Positions 18,452-27,269 of a DNA stretch of 51,805 nucleotides are shown one piece after another. The translations under genes were made by a program, and so were the position numbers. The notes under the pieces were generated by a model. The model was given only the letters and a program-made list of their open reading frames with translations. It was not told the origin of the DNA and ran no database searches. Within the stretch, counting starts at the first letter, position 1. Each line of letters starts with the position of its first letter. Source of the DNA: Paracoccus sp. UBA889. GTDB taxonomy: Bacteria; Pseudomonadota; Alphaproteobacteria; Rhodobacterales; Rhodobacteraceae. The stretch is from NCBI GenBank assembly GCA_002294185.1, contig DBFD01000075.1, positions 1 through 51,805 on the forward strand, in the 5' to 3' direction.

Positions 18452-19465
18452 TCAGATCAGGCCTTCGGCGCGGAACTGCGCACGAATGTCGCGTTCGGGG
18501 CGCGGACCGACATGACTGATCACCTCCGCGGCGGCGATGCAGCCCATCCGGCCGGCGACCTCCAGTGGCGCGCCAAGCGCCAATCCATGGATCAGCCCTG
18601 CCGCGAATTGATCGCCCGCCCCCGTCGCGTCCACCGGCACGACCTTGTGGACCGCCGCCCCGACCCGTTCGTCGCCGCGTATCAGGATCGCGTCCTCGCC
18701 CGAGCGGGTGCAGATCACGGTGTCGCAATCGGCGCGGGCCAGAGCCAGGGCCTGCTCCAGATCCTCGGTTTGATAAAGCGAGGTCCATTCATGGACATTC
18801 CCGATCACGTAATCCATCGGTCCCGCGACCAGCCGGCGGAAATCCTCGCGGTGCCGATCGACGCAGAACGGATCCGACAGCGCGATGCCCGCCTGTCCGC
18901 CCGCCTTGTGACAGCAATCGGCGGCCTTCAGGAACGCCTCCTTTCCCTTCGGCTTGTCGAAAAGATAGCCCTCCAGAAACAGCCATCCGGCACCCTGAAA
19001 GACCGACGGGTTCACGTCGTCGGGGCCGAGTTCGGCCGAAATGCCCAGATAGGTGTTCATCGAGCGTTCGCCATCCGGCGTCACCAGGATGATGCTGCGC
19101 GAGGTCGGCAGCGCGTCACCCGCAACCGGTGGGTTGACAAAGACCGTCCCCGCAGCCTCGGTCTGCTCGGCATAGGAAAGGCCCAGGGCATCCTCGGCCA
19201 CGCGGCCGATGAAGGCGGTCTTCAGCCCCAACGCGCCGATCCCCGCCAGCGTGTTGGCGACCGAGCCGCCCGGCACCAGCCGCGCCTGCGCCCGGCCCGG
19301 CCCGTGATCGTCGGCCTGGGCGGCCATCAGATATTCGGACCTGTCGCGTTCGATCAGCTGCATGATCCCCTTGGTCACGCCAAGCGCGCCCAGCCGCGCC
19401 TCGTCTGTGGGCGCGATCACGTCCATGACCGCATTGCCGATCCCGATGACATAGGGCGTGGTCAT
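18452..19465 (-). CDS. Adenosine kinase (PfkB family)
   Basis: The 337-aa ribokinase-family enzyme starts MTTPYVIGIGNAVMDVIAP. It has the substrate motif VPGGSVANTLAGIGALG near residue 60, and the anion-hole signature DATGAGDQFAAGLIHG, with its catalytic Asp, near residue 285. The N-terminal pattern and length fit the alphaproteobacterial adenosine kinase group, which phosphorylates adenosine to AMP; another nucleoside or sugar is possible. The ATG overlaps the nth stop as ATGA, so it is translated after nth. Confidence 0.8.
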   Translation of the reverse strand: MTTPYVIGIGNAVMDVIAPTDEARLGALGVTKGIMQLIERDRSEYLMAAQADDHGPGRAQARLVPGGSVANTLAGIGALGLKTAFIGRVAEDALGLSYAEQTEAAGTVFVNPPVAGDALPTSRSIILVTPDGERSMNTYLGISAELGPDDVNPSVFQGAGWLFLEGYLFDKPKGKEAFLKAADCCHKAGGQAGIALSDPFCVDRHREDFRRLVAGPMDYVIGNVHEWTSLYQTEDLEQALALARADCDTVICTRSGEDAILIRGDERVGAAVHKVVPVDATGAGDQFAAGLIHGLALGAPLEVAGRMGCIAAAEVISHVGPRPERDIRAQFRAEGLI

Positions 19466-20115
19466 TCGGTCTTCTCCTCATAGGGACACAGGTCGCGGAA
19501 GATGCAGATGCCGCAGCGGGGGCGGCGGGCCTGGCAGATATAGCGCCCATGCAGGATCAGCCAATGATGGGCGTGGCGCTGAAAGCGGGCGGGAACGTTG
19601 TCCTCGATCGCGCGCTCGACCTCGCCCACGTCGCGGCCGGGCGCGATGCGGGTGCGGTTGCCGACGCGGTAGATATGCGTATCCACCGCCTGCGCCGGCT
19701 GACCGAAGGCGCTGTTCAGCACGACATTGGCGGTCTTGCGACCGACCCCAGGCAGGCTCATCAGCGCAGCGCGGCTGTCGGGGACGACGCCGCCATATTC
19801 CTCGACCAGGATTCGCGACAGCGCGATGACGTTCCTGGCCTTCTGCCGATAAAGCCCGATGGTCCGGATATGCCCGGTCAAGCCATCCAGCCCCAGATCC
19901 AGCATCTTCCGGGGCGTGTCGGCCACCGCGAACAATTCCCGCGTGGCCTTGTTCACCCCCAGATCGGTCGCCTGCGCCGACAGCGCGACGGCCACGACCA
20001 GCGTGAAGGGATTCGAGAAATTCAGTTCGCTCTCGGGCCGGGGATTGGCCTCGCGCAGCCGCGAAAAGATCGCGACCTGCTGATCGAAGGGCAAGGGGGC
20101 GGGCAGACGGGCCAT
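19462..20115 (-). CDS. nth: Endonuclease III
   Basis: The 217-aa DNA glycosylase/AP lyase removes oxidised pyrimidines. The helix-hairpin-helix LPGVGRKTANVVL holds the catalytic Lys near residue 125, and AVDTHIYRVGNR holds the catalytic Asp. The C-terminal cluster CQARRPRCGICIFRDLC gives the C-X6-C-X2-C-X5-C [4Fe-4S] spacing. The length is typical. It is upstream of, and overlapped by, adenosine kinase. Confidence 0.96.
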   Translation of the reverse strand: MARLPAPLPFDQQVAIFSRLREANPRPESELNFSNPFTLVVAVALSAQATDLGVNKATRELFAVADTPRKMLDLGLDGLTGHIRTIGLYRQKARNVIALSRILVEEYGGVVPDSRAALMSLPGVGRKTANVVLNSAFGQPAQAVDTHIYRVGNRTRIAPGRDVGEVERAIEDNVPARFQRHAHHWLILHGRYICQARRPRCGICIFRDLCPYEEKTE

Positions 20116-20344
20116 GACGCGGTGCTTGTGACGCCGGTCGCGCGGCTTTGCAAGCCAGGTGTTCCCGCGTCGCGATTCTCACCGGATTGTGCCGACAATC
20201 CAGCCACTTCCACGCGGACGTGACTTTCCTTCCGGCGGGAACTGCGACAGCGTGACGCGCGTTGGAAGGCGGTCCCGCGCGGGGTCCGCTGGTCTTCGGC
20301 CCGGCGCCAGGCAAGGGCCTTGACGAACAAGGAAGGGGAATCCC

Positions 20345-21031
20345 ATGAAGATTCGCGTCACCACGATCCTCGCCGCATCGGGCCTGATCGCCCTCGGCGC
20401 CTGCACCGATCCCTCGCTGAACGGCGGCACGTCCGGCGCCGGCACAGGCCCCGGCGGCCTGAGCCGCACCCAGCAAGGTGCCCTGGCCGGTGCGGCGATC
20501 GGCGCCGTGCTGGGTGGCACGCGCGACGAGGACAAGAACAACCGCGGCCGCGACGCCGCACGGGGCGCGATCCTCGGCGCGGCGGCAGGGGCCGTCGCGG
20601 GCAATATCCTCGACCGCCAGGCGGCCGCGCTGGAACAGGCGGTGCAGAACCCGAACGTGCAGATCGTCAACCGCGGCTCGTATCTGCAGGTGACCCTGCC
20701 CGAAGGGATTCTGTTCGCCACCGATTCGGCCGCCGTCTCTGGCCCGGCGCAAAACGATCTCTATGCTGTCGCGCGCAACCTGAACCAGTATCCCGACAGC
20801 CGCGTCGAGGTGGTGGGTCACACCGACGATACCGGCAGCGCCGCCTATAACCAGGATCTGTCGGAACGCCGCGCCCGGTCGGTCGCGGGCATCCTGACGG
20901 CAGGCGGCGTGTCGCCCGCGCGCGTCGTGGCCGTGGGTCGCGGCGAAAGCCAACCCGTTGCCTCGAATGCGACGGCGCAGGGCAAGGCGCAGAACCGCCG
21001 TGTCGAAATTCTGATCCGCCCGACCCGCTGA
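20345..21031 (+). CDS. OmpA-family lipoprotein with glycine-zipper domain
   Basis: The 228-aa lipoprotein begins MKIRVTTILAASGLIALGAC: residues 17-20 are the lipobox, with the lipidated Cys at 20. Gly-rich segments (ALAGAAIGAVLGG and GAILGAAAGAVAGNI, about residues 50-90) form a glycine zipper. The OmpA C-terminal peptidoglycan-binding domain follows (LPEGILFATDSAAV, VEVVGHTDDTGSAAYNQDLSERRARSV). It resembles E. coli YiaD and would tether the outer membrane to peptidoglycan. A strong AAGGAAGGGG ribosome site precedes the start, and a terminator follows. Confidence 0.93.
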   Translation: MKIRVTTILAASGLIALGACTDPSLNGGTSGAGTGPGGLSRTQQGALAGAAIGAVLGGTRDEDKNNRGRDAARGAILGAAAGAVAGNILDRQAAALEQAVQNPNVQIVNRGSYLQVTLPEGILFATDSAAVSGPAQNDLYAVARNLNQYPDSRVEVVGHTDDTGSAAYNQDLSERRARSVAGILTAGGVSPARVVAVGRGESQPVASNATAQGKAQNRRVEILIRPTR

Positions 21032-21058
21032 TCGCGGAGGACGGAACACAGGATTGGC

Positions 21059-21083
21059 AAGGGCCGGTTTCGACCGGCCCTTT
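21059..21083 (+). terminator. Intrinsic terminator after the OmpA lipoprotein
   Basis: GGGCCGGT (21061-21068), loop TTCG, ACCGGCCC (21073-21080) and TTT form a compact tetraloop hairpin about 30 bp after the stop codon. Confidence 0.85.
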
Positions 21084-21363
21084 CATGTTGAATTTCCGGG
21101 CAACCGACCGGCAAGAAATCGCGGAAATCCGCGCCACGACGTTGCGTCGCGAACCCTCCGACGCGCGAAGAGTTGTGGTCTGGTGGAGGCGATCGCTGTA
21201 AAAGCCGCACCTGCCCCGTATCGGACAGCCGGCCCCGGGCGAGCCCTGTGCAGGTTCGGCGCGGACATCCGACCCGCCCGGGCATGCCGCCACAGCCCGA
21301 TCGCCGCATGTCGGTGGCCGGCCGATTCGTCCGTGTGAGCAGACGCGAGACGCGGACGAGGAA
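21084..21363 (+). ncRNA. Possible structured small RNA ending at a terminator
   Basis: About 280 bp lie between two terminators with no supported ORF, yet the sequence is rich in complementary arms. GCCGCACCTGC (about 21204-21214) pairs with GCAGGTTCGGC (about 21250-21260) with one mismatch, and GCGTCG pairs with CGACGC around 21143-21163. The 3' end runs into a strong T-tailed hairpin. I recognise no known RNA family: the 4.5S, RNase P, tmRNA and 6S core motifs were not found. This is an inference from folding potential and position. Confidence 0.35.
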
Positions 21364-21391
21364 ACCCCCGGCCATGCGGCCGGGGGTTTTT
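21364..21391. terminator. Strong hairpin terminator, probably bidirectional, after atpF
   Basis: ACCCCCGGCC (21364-21373), ATGC, GGCCGGGGGT (21378-21387), then T to 21391. It terminates plus-strand transcription and, since the minus strand also has a GGGGGTTTCC tail, probably the atp operon too. Confidence 0.85.
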
Positions 21392-21414
21392 CACTGTCCG
21401 ACTGAACGAAAGGC

Positions 21415-21978
21415 TCAGTTCAGGCGACGCGCCACGTCTTCGATGGCGTCATCGATACCGGCCGACCGCTGCCCTGCGGCGACCTGCTGCGCCAGAAGTT
21501 CGGATGCGGCGGCGACGGCGGTGCGGACCGCGCGGTCGCGGACGGCACGAACCGCATCGCTTTCGGCGCTGGCGATCTGTTCCTCGGCGGCCTTCAGGCG
21601 ACGCTCGATCGAGATCTTCAGATCTTCCTTGGCCTTGGCGGCCTGCGCCTCGGCCTCGCGCTTGGCATTGGCGATGATCTGGTCCGCCTGCCCCGAAACC
21701 TCGCGCTGCCGGCGTTCATAGCTGGCATAGATTTCCTGCGCTTCCTCGCGCAGACGCTTGGCTTCGTCCAGATCCCTGCGGATGCCACCGGCGCGCTTGT
21801 CCAGCAGATCGCCGATGATCGTGGGCACCTTGTAGTAGATCAGGATGCCGACAAAGATCAGGAAGGCAATGGTGACGATGAAGTCGGTATTGCCGAGCGA
21901 GAAGAACGACCCCGGTGCCGCGGCGGCCGGTCCGGCGGCGCCTGCCGCAAATACGGCGATGATGCCGGTTTTCTTCAT
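21415..21978 (-). CDS. atpF: F0F1 ATP synthase subunit b
   Basis: The 187-aa peripheral-stalk subunit has one N-terminal membrane segment (about residues 30-50, DFIVTIAFLIFVGILIYYKV), followed by a long charged coiled coil (about residues 60-165). A short hydrophobic segment precedes it. It pairs with b' to link F1 and F0. The ATG overlaps the b' stop as ATGA. It is last in the operon, and a terminator hairpin follows. Confidence 0.93.
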   Translation of the reverse strand: MKKTGIIAVFAAGAAGPAAAAPGSFFSLGNTDFIVTIAFLIFVGILIYYKVPTIIGDLLDKRAGGIRRDLDEAKRLREEAQEIYASYERRQREVSGQADQIIANAKREAEAQAAKAKEDLKISIERRLKAAEEQIASAESDAVRAVRDRAVRTAVAAASELLAQQVAAGQRSAGIDDAIEDVARRLN

Positions 21979-22595
21979 TGCAACGCCCTCTCCATACGGT
22001 TGTCCACAGCCTGATCGACGGCGCCCTGATCAACCTGGCCACCGAAGGTTTCGACCAGTTGCGCGGTCACCTCGCGGGCGACCTGACGGGCATCGGCCTG
22101 GGCGGAATCGCGGATCTCGCGGATGCGCTTTTCCGATTCCGACACGCGCGCGGCGATTTCCGCATCGGCATGGGCGATGGCGGCATCCAGTTCCTTCTGG
22201 ATCTCGGCGCGGTTGGCCGCGACGATCTTTCCGGCCTCGCCGCGGGCCTCTGCCAGCGCCTTGTCATAGGCCGCCTCGGCATCCTTGGCGCGCTGCTTGA
22301 ACTCTTCCGCCGCCATCAGATCCCCGGTGATCGCGCCCTGACGGTCCGAGATGACGGCCGCGATCCGGGGCAGCGCGATTTTCGACAGAACCCAATACAG
22401 CACCACCAGCGAAATCGCGAGCCAGAAGATCTGGTTCGGGAACGTGTCGAAGTTCAGCTGCGGCATGCCGGGCGCGCTAGCCTCGCCGGCAGCCGCGGCG
22501 GCTTGCGCAGTTGCCCCGCCATGCTCTGACGCGGCTGCGGCGCCTTGGGATTGTTCGACCACGGTCGTCGCGGCCTCTTGCAACAGGCTTATCAT
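21975..22595 (-). CDS. atpX: F0F1 ATP synthase subunit b'
   Basis: The 206-aa divergent second b-type subunit is typical of alphaproteobacteria, photosynthetic bacteria and chloroplasts. A polar Ala/Gly-rich N-terminus (about residues 1-45) precedes the membrane helix IFWLAISLVVLYWVLSKIALP. A coiled coil follows to the C-terminus. It is coupled to atpF by an ATGA overlap and preceded by atpE with a 77-bp gap. Confidence 0.93.
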   Translation of the reverse strand: MISLLQEAATTVVEQSQGAAAASEHGGATAQAAAAAGEASAPGMPQLNFDTFPNQIFWLAISLVVLYWVLSKIALPRIAAVISDRQGAITGDLMAAEEFKQRAKDAEAAYDKALAEARGEAGKIVAANRAEIQKELDAAIAHADAEIAARVSESEKRIREIRDSAQADARQVAREVTAQLVETFGGQVDQGAVDQAVDNRMERALQ

Positions 22596-22672
22596 GTCCT
22601 AACCCCCTGGCCTCTCGGGTCACGAAGGGGCGAAGGCGTCGGCCCTCACCCCGCCGCAAGGATGGCGTGGGA

Positions 22673-22909
22673 TCAGACCGCGAACATCAGCAGAAGCGAA
22701 ACGAGGAACGCGAAGATCCCCAGAGCTTCCGCGAAGGCGATGCCGATGAACAGCGTCGCGGTCTGGCCGGCTGCGGCCGACGGGTTGCGCAGGGCGCCGG
22801 ACAGGAAGTTGCCGGCGACATTGCCAACACCGACGGCGGCCACGCCCGAACCGATGGCAGCCAGACCGGCACCGATATACTGACCCAGTTGAGCGATATT
22901 GCCTTCCAT
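22673..22909 (-). CDS. atpE: F0F1 ATP synthase subunit c
   Basis: The 78-aa proteolipid is a two-helix hairpin that forms the rotor ring. The first helix holds [20 protein letters not shown] and the second [20 protein letters not shown], with the proton-carrying Glu in FAEALG (about residue 61). GGAGATT precedes the ATG at 22909. Gaps either side (about 66 and 77 bp) fit its need for higher expression. Confidence 0.96.
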   Translation of the reverse strand: MEGNIAQLGQYIGAGLAAIGSGVAAVGVGNVAGNFLSGALRNPSAAAGQTATLFIGIAFAEALGIFAFLVSLLLMFAV

Positions 22910-22975
22910 GATGAATCTCCTTGCGGTTGGAAGTGATGAATTGGCGGATGGATTGACCTGACGGCCGGCCGGCGC

Positions 22976-23734
22976 CTAGTGCGACGGGTGCAGCGCGTCC
23001 TTCAGATAGACACAGGTCAGGATCGTGAAGACATAGGCCTGGATGAAGGCCACCAGCAGTTCCAGCCCGAACATCGCGGTCACGGCCAGGATCGACAGCG
23101 GCGAGATCACGGCGATGGCCGAGAAGCCGGCAAAGACCTTGATCACCGCGTGACCGGCCATCATGTTTCCGGCGAGACGAACGGAATGGCTGACGGGGCG
23201 GACGAAATACGAGATCAGCTCGATCAGCGCCAGGACGGGGCGCAGCACCAGCGGAGCGGATGTCACCCAGAACAGGCCCAGGAACGCGGTCCCGTTCTTG
23301 AGGAAACCGATGGTGGTGACGCTGATGAAGACGGCCAGCGCCAGAACGCCGGTGACGGCGACATGCGAGGTGACGGTGAAGGACTTGGGCAGAAGGCCCA
23401 GCATGTTGCCGAACACGATGAACATGAACAGCGTCATGATATAGGGGAAATATTTCAGCCCATCCTTGCCGGCCACGTCCTCGACCATCTTGTGGATCAT
23501 GCCATAGGCCAGCTCGGCCACGGATTGCAGGCGGTTGGGCACGATGGCCCGGCCGCGCGTGCCCAGAACCATCAGCGCGGTGATCGCCAGCACAGCGATC
23601 GCCATCCACAGCGTCACATTGGTGGGCGTATACCAGTGGACCGGGCCATCGCCGAAAAGCGGACTGACCTCGAACTGCTGCATGGGATGGAAGACAAGGC
23701 CGGTTTCTTTCTCCGTATCGGATGCCACGGTCAA
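22976..23734 (-). CDS. atpB: F0F1 ATP synthase subunit a
   Basis: The 252-aa membrane subunit forms the proton half-channels next to the c ring. Several hydrophobic helices are visible. The essential arginine lies in [16 protein letters not shown] (about residue 190), and [21 protein letters not shown] is near the end. The start is a TTG at 23734 overlapping the atpI stop as TTGA. A GTG two codons later (23728) is better spaced from AAGAGGG and may be used instead. Confidence 0.95.
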   Translation of the reverse strand: MTVASDTEKETGLVFHPMQQFEVSPLFGDGPVHWYTPTNVTLWMAIAVLAITALMVLGTRGRAIVPNRLQSVAELAYGMIHKMVEDVAGKDGLKYFPYIMTLFMFIVFGNMLGLLPKSFTVTSHVAVTGVLALAVFISVTTIGFLKNGTAFLGLFWVTSAPLVLRPVLALIELISYFVRPVSHSVRLAGNMMAGHAVIKVFAGFSAIAVISPLSILAVTAMFGLELLVAFIQAYVFTILTCVYLKDALHPSH

Positions 23735-24078
23735 TCCCTCTTCTCGGTCTCCGGCGCGGGGCCGGGCTTGCGGTCAAGTTCGGCTGCGGTGCGCATCATC
23801 GTCTTGATGCCGGCCGCGAAGCCGAGGAAAATGAACAGGATCATCAGAAGCGGCGTGGTGCCGAGCAGATAATCCAACCCGTAACCGATCCCGAAGCCGA
23901 TCCCGATCCCGGCCACGATCTCGATCACCATGCGCCAGGCCAGATGGGCCTGGTCATGGCCCGCCATCGGCGCGTCGGCCTTCGGCTTGGGCGTCAGCTT
24001 CGACAGCCGTTCCTCCAGATCGCGCAAGCGAGAGGCCTCGTCCTCTCTGTCGCTGCCGGTCCGGGGCCCTTCGGCCAT
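23731..24078 (-). CDS. atpI: AtpI/AtpZ family F0F1 assembly protein
   Basis: The 115-aa protein has a charged N-terminus ([17 protein letters not shown]) and two membrane segments, [23 protein letters not shown] and [19 protein letters not shown]. This is the AtpI/AtpZ pattern found at the head of alphaproteobacterial F0 operons, where the protein helps assemble the c ring or moves magnesium. The ATG at 24078 was chosen because the upstream in-frame extension to 24177 is promoter-like DNA. Confidence 0.88.
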   Translation of the reverse strand: MAEGPRTGSDREDEASRLRDLEERLSKLTPKPKADAPMAGHDQAHLAWRMVIEIVAGIGIGFGIGYGLDYLLGTTPLLMILFIFLGFAAGIKTMMRTAAELDRKPGPAPETEKRD

Positions 24079-24206
24079 CTCTGCTGCCCCCTTGTTATCC
24101 GTGCGGTGTCTAGGGTGGTTTGGCAGCCAAGTCAAGCAACCGGGAAAGATGCGCAATGGTTTGTATGGAAACGACATTTCTATTTTCGGGCAGGGATGCG
24201 CGGCGG

Positions 24207-24235
24207 TTGCAATCGCGCCCGCGCGCGGACATTAT
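24207..24235 (+). promoter_or_regulatory. Promoter of the pseudouridine operon
   Basis: TTGCAA (24207-24212) and CATTAT (24230-24235) are exactly 17 bp apart, 38 bp before the ArsR-type start codon. Each hexamer matches the sigma-70 consensus at four of six positions. Confidence 0.5.
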
Positions 24236-24272
24236 TCAACCGCGCAGTTGACCTTTGCCAGCCCGGAAAGCC

Positions 24273-24620
24273 ATGACCCTCCCGGATCCCGACCGCCTGA
24301 ACCTGATCTTCGCCGCGCTGGCCGATCCGACGCGGCGCCGGGTCCTGTCGATGCTGCTCGAGGACGACATGGCCGTCAGCGACGTTGCGCATCCTTTCGA
24401 GATGAGCCTTGCGGCGATCTCGAAACATCTGACGGTGCTTGCGGCGGCCGGATTGATCCGGCAGGAGAGGCGCGGCCGGATCACCTGGTGCATGCTGGAT
24501 CCCGACGGGATGCGTCGCGCCTCGGTCTGGATGCAGGGTTTCGGTCAGTTCGATCCCGTCGATCTGGACGATTTCGAACGGTTTCTGAAAGCCGAGATGA
24601 AGGAATGGACCGAAGAATGA
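24273..24620 (+). CDS. ArsR-family transcriptional regulator (first gene of the psu operon)
   Basis: The 115-aa winged-helix protein begins MTLPDPDRLNLIFAALADPTRRRVLSML. The recognition helix lies in EMSLAAISKHLTVLAAAGLI (about residues 45-65), followed by the wing QERRGRITWCMLDP. It belongs to the metal-independent ArsR type: no Cys metal site is visible. The ATG at 24273 lacks a strong ribosome site (GGAAAG). Its stop overlaps the kinase start as ATGA, so it is cotranslated with the psu genes it probably controls. Confidence 0.85.
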   Translation: MTLPDPDRLNLIFAALADPTRRRVLSMLLEDDMAVSDVAHPFEMSLAAISKHLTVLAAAGLIRQERRGRITWCMLDPDGMRRASVWMQGFGQFDPVDLDDFERFLKAEMKEWTEE

Positions 24621-25498
24621 CCGACCGCCCCGACATCCTGTGCATCGGCGCGATGCTGTGGGACGTGATCGGGCGCGCGCCACGCCGGATGGCGCCGGGC
24701 GCCGACGTTCCGGGCCGAATCCGTCACCTGCCGGGCGGAGTGGCGCTGAACGTGGCGGTGGCCCTGGCCCGCCGGGGCCTGGCCCCCGCCGTGCTGTCGG
24801 CGGTCGGTCGCGACCCCGAGGGCTGCGCGCTGGTGGCCGAGGCCCAGCGGCTGGGCGTGCTGACCGGCTGGCTGTCGCGCGAAACCGGCCTGCCCACGGA
24901 TTGCTACATGGGCATCGAGGACAGCGAGGGCCTGATCGCGGCCATCGCAGACGCCCATTCGCTGGAACGGGCGGGCGGCGCGATCCTTGCGCCGCTGTCG
25001 GGCGATCTGGCGGGCTGGACGGCGCCCGTGGTTCTGGACGGCAACCTGACCGAGGATCTGCTGTCCGCGATCGCCCGCGATCCGCGTCTGGCAGGGGCCG
25101 ACCTGCGGATCGTGCCCGCCAGTCCCGGCAAGGCCGAGCGGCTGGAACCGCTGATCGCCGCCCGCCGCGGTTGTTTCTACCTGAACCGGCTGGAGGCCGA
25201 GATTCTTGCCGGCCGATCCTGCCCCGATGCCGCCGCTGCCGCCGAGGCCGTGGTGGCGCGCGGCGCGGCCCGTGTCCTGGTCACCGACGGCGCGCATCCG
25301 GCGGCCGAGGCGATGGCCAATGCACCGACCCTGACCTGCGCCCCGCCGCATGTGACGGTGGCGCGCGTGACCGGCGCGGGCGATTGCTTCCTCGCCGCGC
25401 ATCTGGCTGCCGAATTGAAGGCCCAGCCACGCGGCGACGCGCTGCGCCGGGCGGTCGAGGCATCGGCCGCCCACGTCTCGGGGCGCGACGTGCCATGA
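24617..25498 (+). CDS. psuK: PfkB-family kinase, probable pseudouridine kinase
   Basis: The 293-aa ribokinase-fold protein starts MTDRPDILCIGAMLWDVIGRAP, has RHLPGGVALNVAVALARRGL near residue 37, and carries the C-terminal VTGAGDCFLAAHLAAEL with the catalytic Asp (about residue 256). The next gene is psuG, so the substrate is probably pseudouridine: kinase and glycosidase together convert it to uracil and ribose 5-phosphate. The ATG overlaps the ArsR-type stop (ATGA). Substrate is inferred from context. Confidence 0.85.
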   Translation: MTDRPDILCIGAMLWDVIGRAPRRMAPGADVPGRIRHLPGGVALNVAVALARRGLAPAVLSAVGRDPEGCALVAEAQRLGVLTGWLSRETGLPTDCYMGIEDSEGLIAAIADAHSLERAGGAILAPLSGDLAGWTAPVVLDGNLTEDLLSAIARDPRLAGADLRIVPASPGKAERLEPLIAARRGCFYLNRLEAEILAGRSCPDAAAAAEAVVARGAARVLVTDGAHPAAEAMANAPTLTCAPPHVTVARVTGAGDCFLAAHLAAELKAQPRGDALRRAVEASAAHVSGRDVP

Positions 25499-25624
25499 AA
25501 CACCGTTGCCGGTACCCGTCCGCCACCATGCCGCCGAGGCAGAACCAGCCGGCGCGCGTTCACACCGCCAGTCGGGCGCGGCCCTCTGCACCCTGTTCGT
25601 CGAAGCCCATCTGAAAGCCGTATC
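25499..25624. other. psuK-psuG gap
   Basis: A 126-bp gap within the presumed operon. No ORF, hairpin terminator or RNA motif was recognised. Confidence 0.4.
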
Positions 25625-26545
25625 ATGACCGCCCCCCTGACCTTCTCGCCCGAAGTCTCTGCCGCCCTGGATGCCGGCGATCCCGTCGTCGCCCTGGAAT
25701 CGACCATCATCACCCACGGCATGCCCTTTCCGCAAAACCTGGACATGGCGCGGCAAGTGGAAGCGGTGGTCCGGCAAGCCGGCGCGACGCCCGCCACGAT
25801 CGCCGTCATGGGCGGACGGATCCATATCGGCCTGACCGACACGGCGCTGCAGGACCTGGCCCGGACCCCGCCCGAACGGGCGATGAAGCTCAGTCGCGCC
25901 GATCTGGCGGTCTGCGTGGCCGATGGCCGGACCGGCGCGACCACCGTCGCCGCGACCATGATCTGCGCCGCGCTTGCGGGAATCCGGGTTTTTGCCACCG
26001 GCGGCATCGGCGGCGTTCATCGCGGGGCCGAGACCAGCTTCGACATCTCGGCCGATCTTCAGGAACTGGCCCGGACCCCGGTGACCGTGGTGGCGGCCGG
26101 CGCCAAGGCGATCCTCGATCTGCCGAAGACCTGGGAAGTGCTGGAAACGCTGGGCGTGCCGGTCATCGCCTATGCGCAGGACGAATTGCCCGCCTTCTGG
26201 TCGCGGACCAGCGGTATTCCGGCGCCGCTGCGCATGGACAGCGCGGACCAGATCGCCAGGGCCGCCGCGATGCGCGCCCGGCTGGGCCTGGCGGGTGGCC
26301 AACTGGTCGCCAACCCGATCCCCCACGAGGCCGAGATCCCGCGCGATCGGATCATGCCGGTGATCGAACAGGCGCTGGCCGAGGCCGCAGCGCAGAAGAT
26401 CGCCACCAAGCAGGTGACACCGTTCCTGCTGCAACGGATTTTCGAACTGACCGAGGGACGCTCGCTGCACTCCAATATCGCCCTCGTGCTGAACAATGCG
26501 CGACTGGCGGCCGAAATCGCTGCCGCGATGGCGAAAGCGGCTTGA
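25625..26545 (+). CDS. psuG: Pseudouridine-5'-phosphate glycosidase
   Basis: Cleaves pseudouridine 5'-phosphate to uracil and ribose 5-phosphate. The 306-aa protein shows VVALESTIITHGMPFPQNLDMA (about residues 21-42), GRIHIGLTD, KLSRADLAVCVADGRTGATTVAATM and GIRVFATGGIGGVHRG, all family signatures. The length is normal. It lies 126 bp after the kinase on the same strand, and a DUF502 protein follows. Confidence 0.96.
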   Translation: MTAPLTFSPEVSAALDAGDPVVALESTIITHGMPFPQNLDMARQVEAVVRQAGATPATIAVMGGRIHIGLTDTALQDLARTPPERAMKLSRADLAVCVADGRTGATTVAATMICAALAGIRVFATGGIGGVHRGAETSFDISADLQELARTPVTVVAAGAKAILDLPKTWEVLETLGVPVIAYAQDELPAFWSRTSGIPAPLRMDSADQIARAAAMRARLGLAGGQLVANPIPHEAEIPRDRIMPVIEQALAEAAAQKIATKQVTPFLLQRIFELTEGRSLHSNIALVLNNARLAAEIAAAMAKAA

Positions 26546-26576
26546 CCGCCCGGCCAAGCCGCCCGATCCATTCCTC

Positions 26577-27269
26577 ATGCGCATGGACCCTGCCCTGCCT
26601 CCAAGACGCCCGGGACTTCTGGGAATGCTGCGGTCGAACTTTCTGGCCGGGCTGGTCGTGGTCGCGCCGATCGGGATCACGGTCTGGCTGATCTGGACGC
26701 TGACCGGCTGGATGGACAGCTGGGTCCTGCCGATGGTGCCGCCGCGCTGGCGACCCGAGAATTACATCGGCATCCCGCTGCGCGGGGTCGGCGTCGTCTT
26801 CTTTTTGCTGTTCACGGTGCTGATCGGCTGGGTCGCCAAGGGCTGGGTCGGTCGCGCGCTGCTGCGCACCGGCGAGCGGATCGTGGCCCGGATGCCCATC
26901 GTGCGATCCGTCTATGGTGCGGTGAAACAGATCGCCGAGACGATCCTGTCGCAGGACGAGGCCCGGTTCGACCGCGCCTGCATGATCGAATATCCGCGAA
27001 AGGGCCTGTGGGCCCTGGGCTTTGTCGCCGGGCCGGCCAAGGGCGAATTGGTCAGCCGCACCGCCGATGACCTGATTGCCGTCTTCGTGCCGACGACGCC
27101 CAACCCGACCTCTGGCTTCCTGATCTACGTCCCGGCCAGCGACGTCACGATCCTGTCGATGTCGGTCGAGGATGCGGCCAAGCTGATCATCTCGGCCGGG
27201 CTGGTCTATCCGGCGCAGTCGTCCAAGACCACGCCGCGCGAGGACAGGGCGGGCGACAGGAACGGCTAG
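26577..27269 (+). CDS. DUF502 family membrane protein
   Basis: The 230-aa protein has two membrane segments: NFLAGLVVVAPIGITVWLIWTLTG (about residues 20-43) and IPLRGVGVVFFLLFTVLIGWVAKGW (about residues 62-86). RTGERIVARMPIVRSVYGAVKQIAETI follows. This matches DUF502, of unknown function. The ATG at 26577 is the first in frame, with another at 26583; psuG ends 31 bp upstream. Its TAG stop lies in a CTAG that is also the IS target duplication, so the gene survived the insertion intact. Confidence 0.88.
   Translation: MRMDPALPPRRPGLLGMLRSNFLAGLVVVAPIGITVWLIWTLTGWMDSWVLPMVPPRWRPENYIGIPLRGVGVVFFLLFTVLIGWVAKGWVGRALLRTGERIVARMPIVRSVYGAVKQIAETILSQDEARFDRACMIEYPRKGLWALGFVAGPAKGELVSRTADDLIAVFVPTTPNPTSGFLIYVPASDVTILSMSVEDAAKLIISAGLVYPAQSSKTTPREDRAGDRNG
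27266..27269. repeat. Target-site duplication CTAG, left copy
   Basis: CTAG flanks the left end of the IS. It contains the TAG stop of the upstream membrane protein gene, and on the minus strand the TAG stop of the transposase. Confidence 0.85.

Noticed and set aside
21084-21363. Known RNA class (4.5S, RNase P, tmRNA or 6S) in the structured gap
   Set aside because: The conserved core sequences of these RNAs were not found, so only an unclassified structured RNA is proposed.
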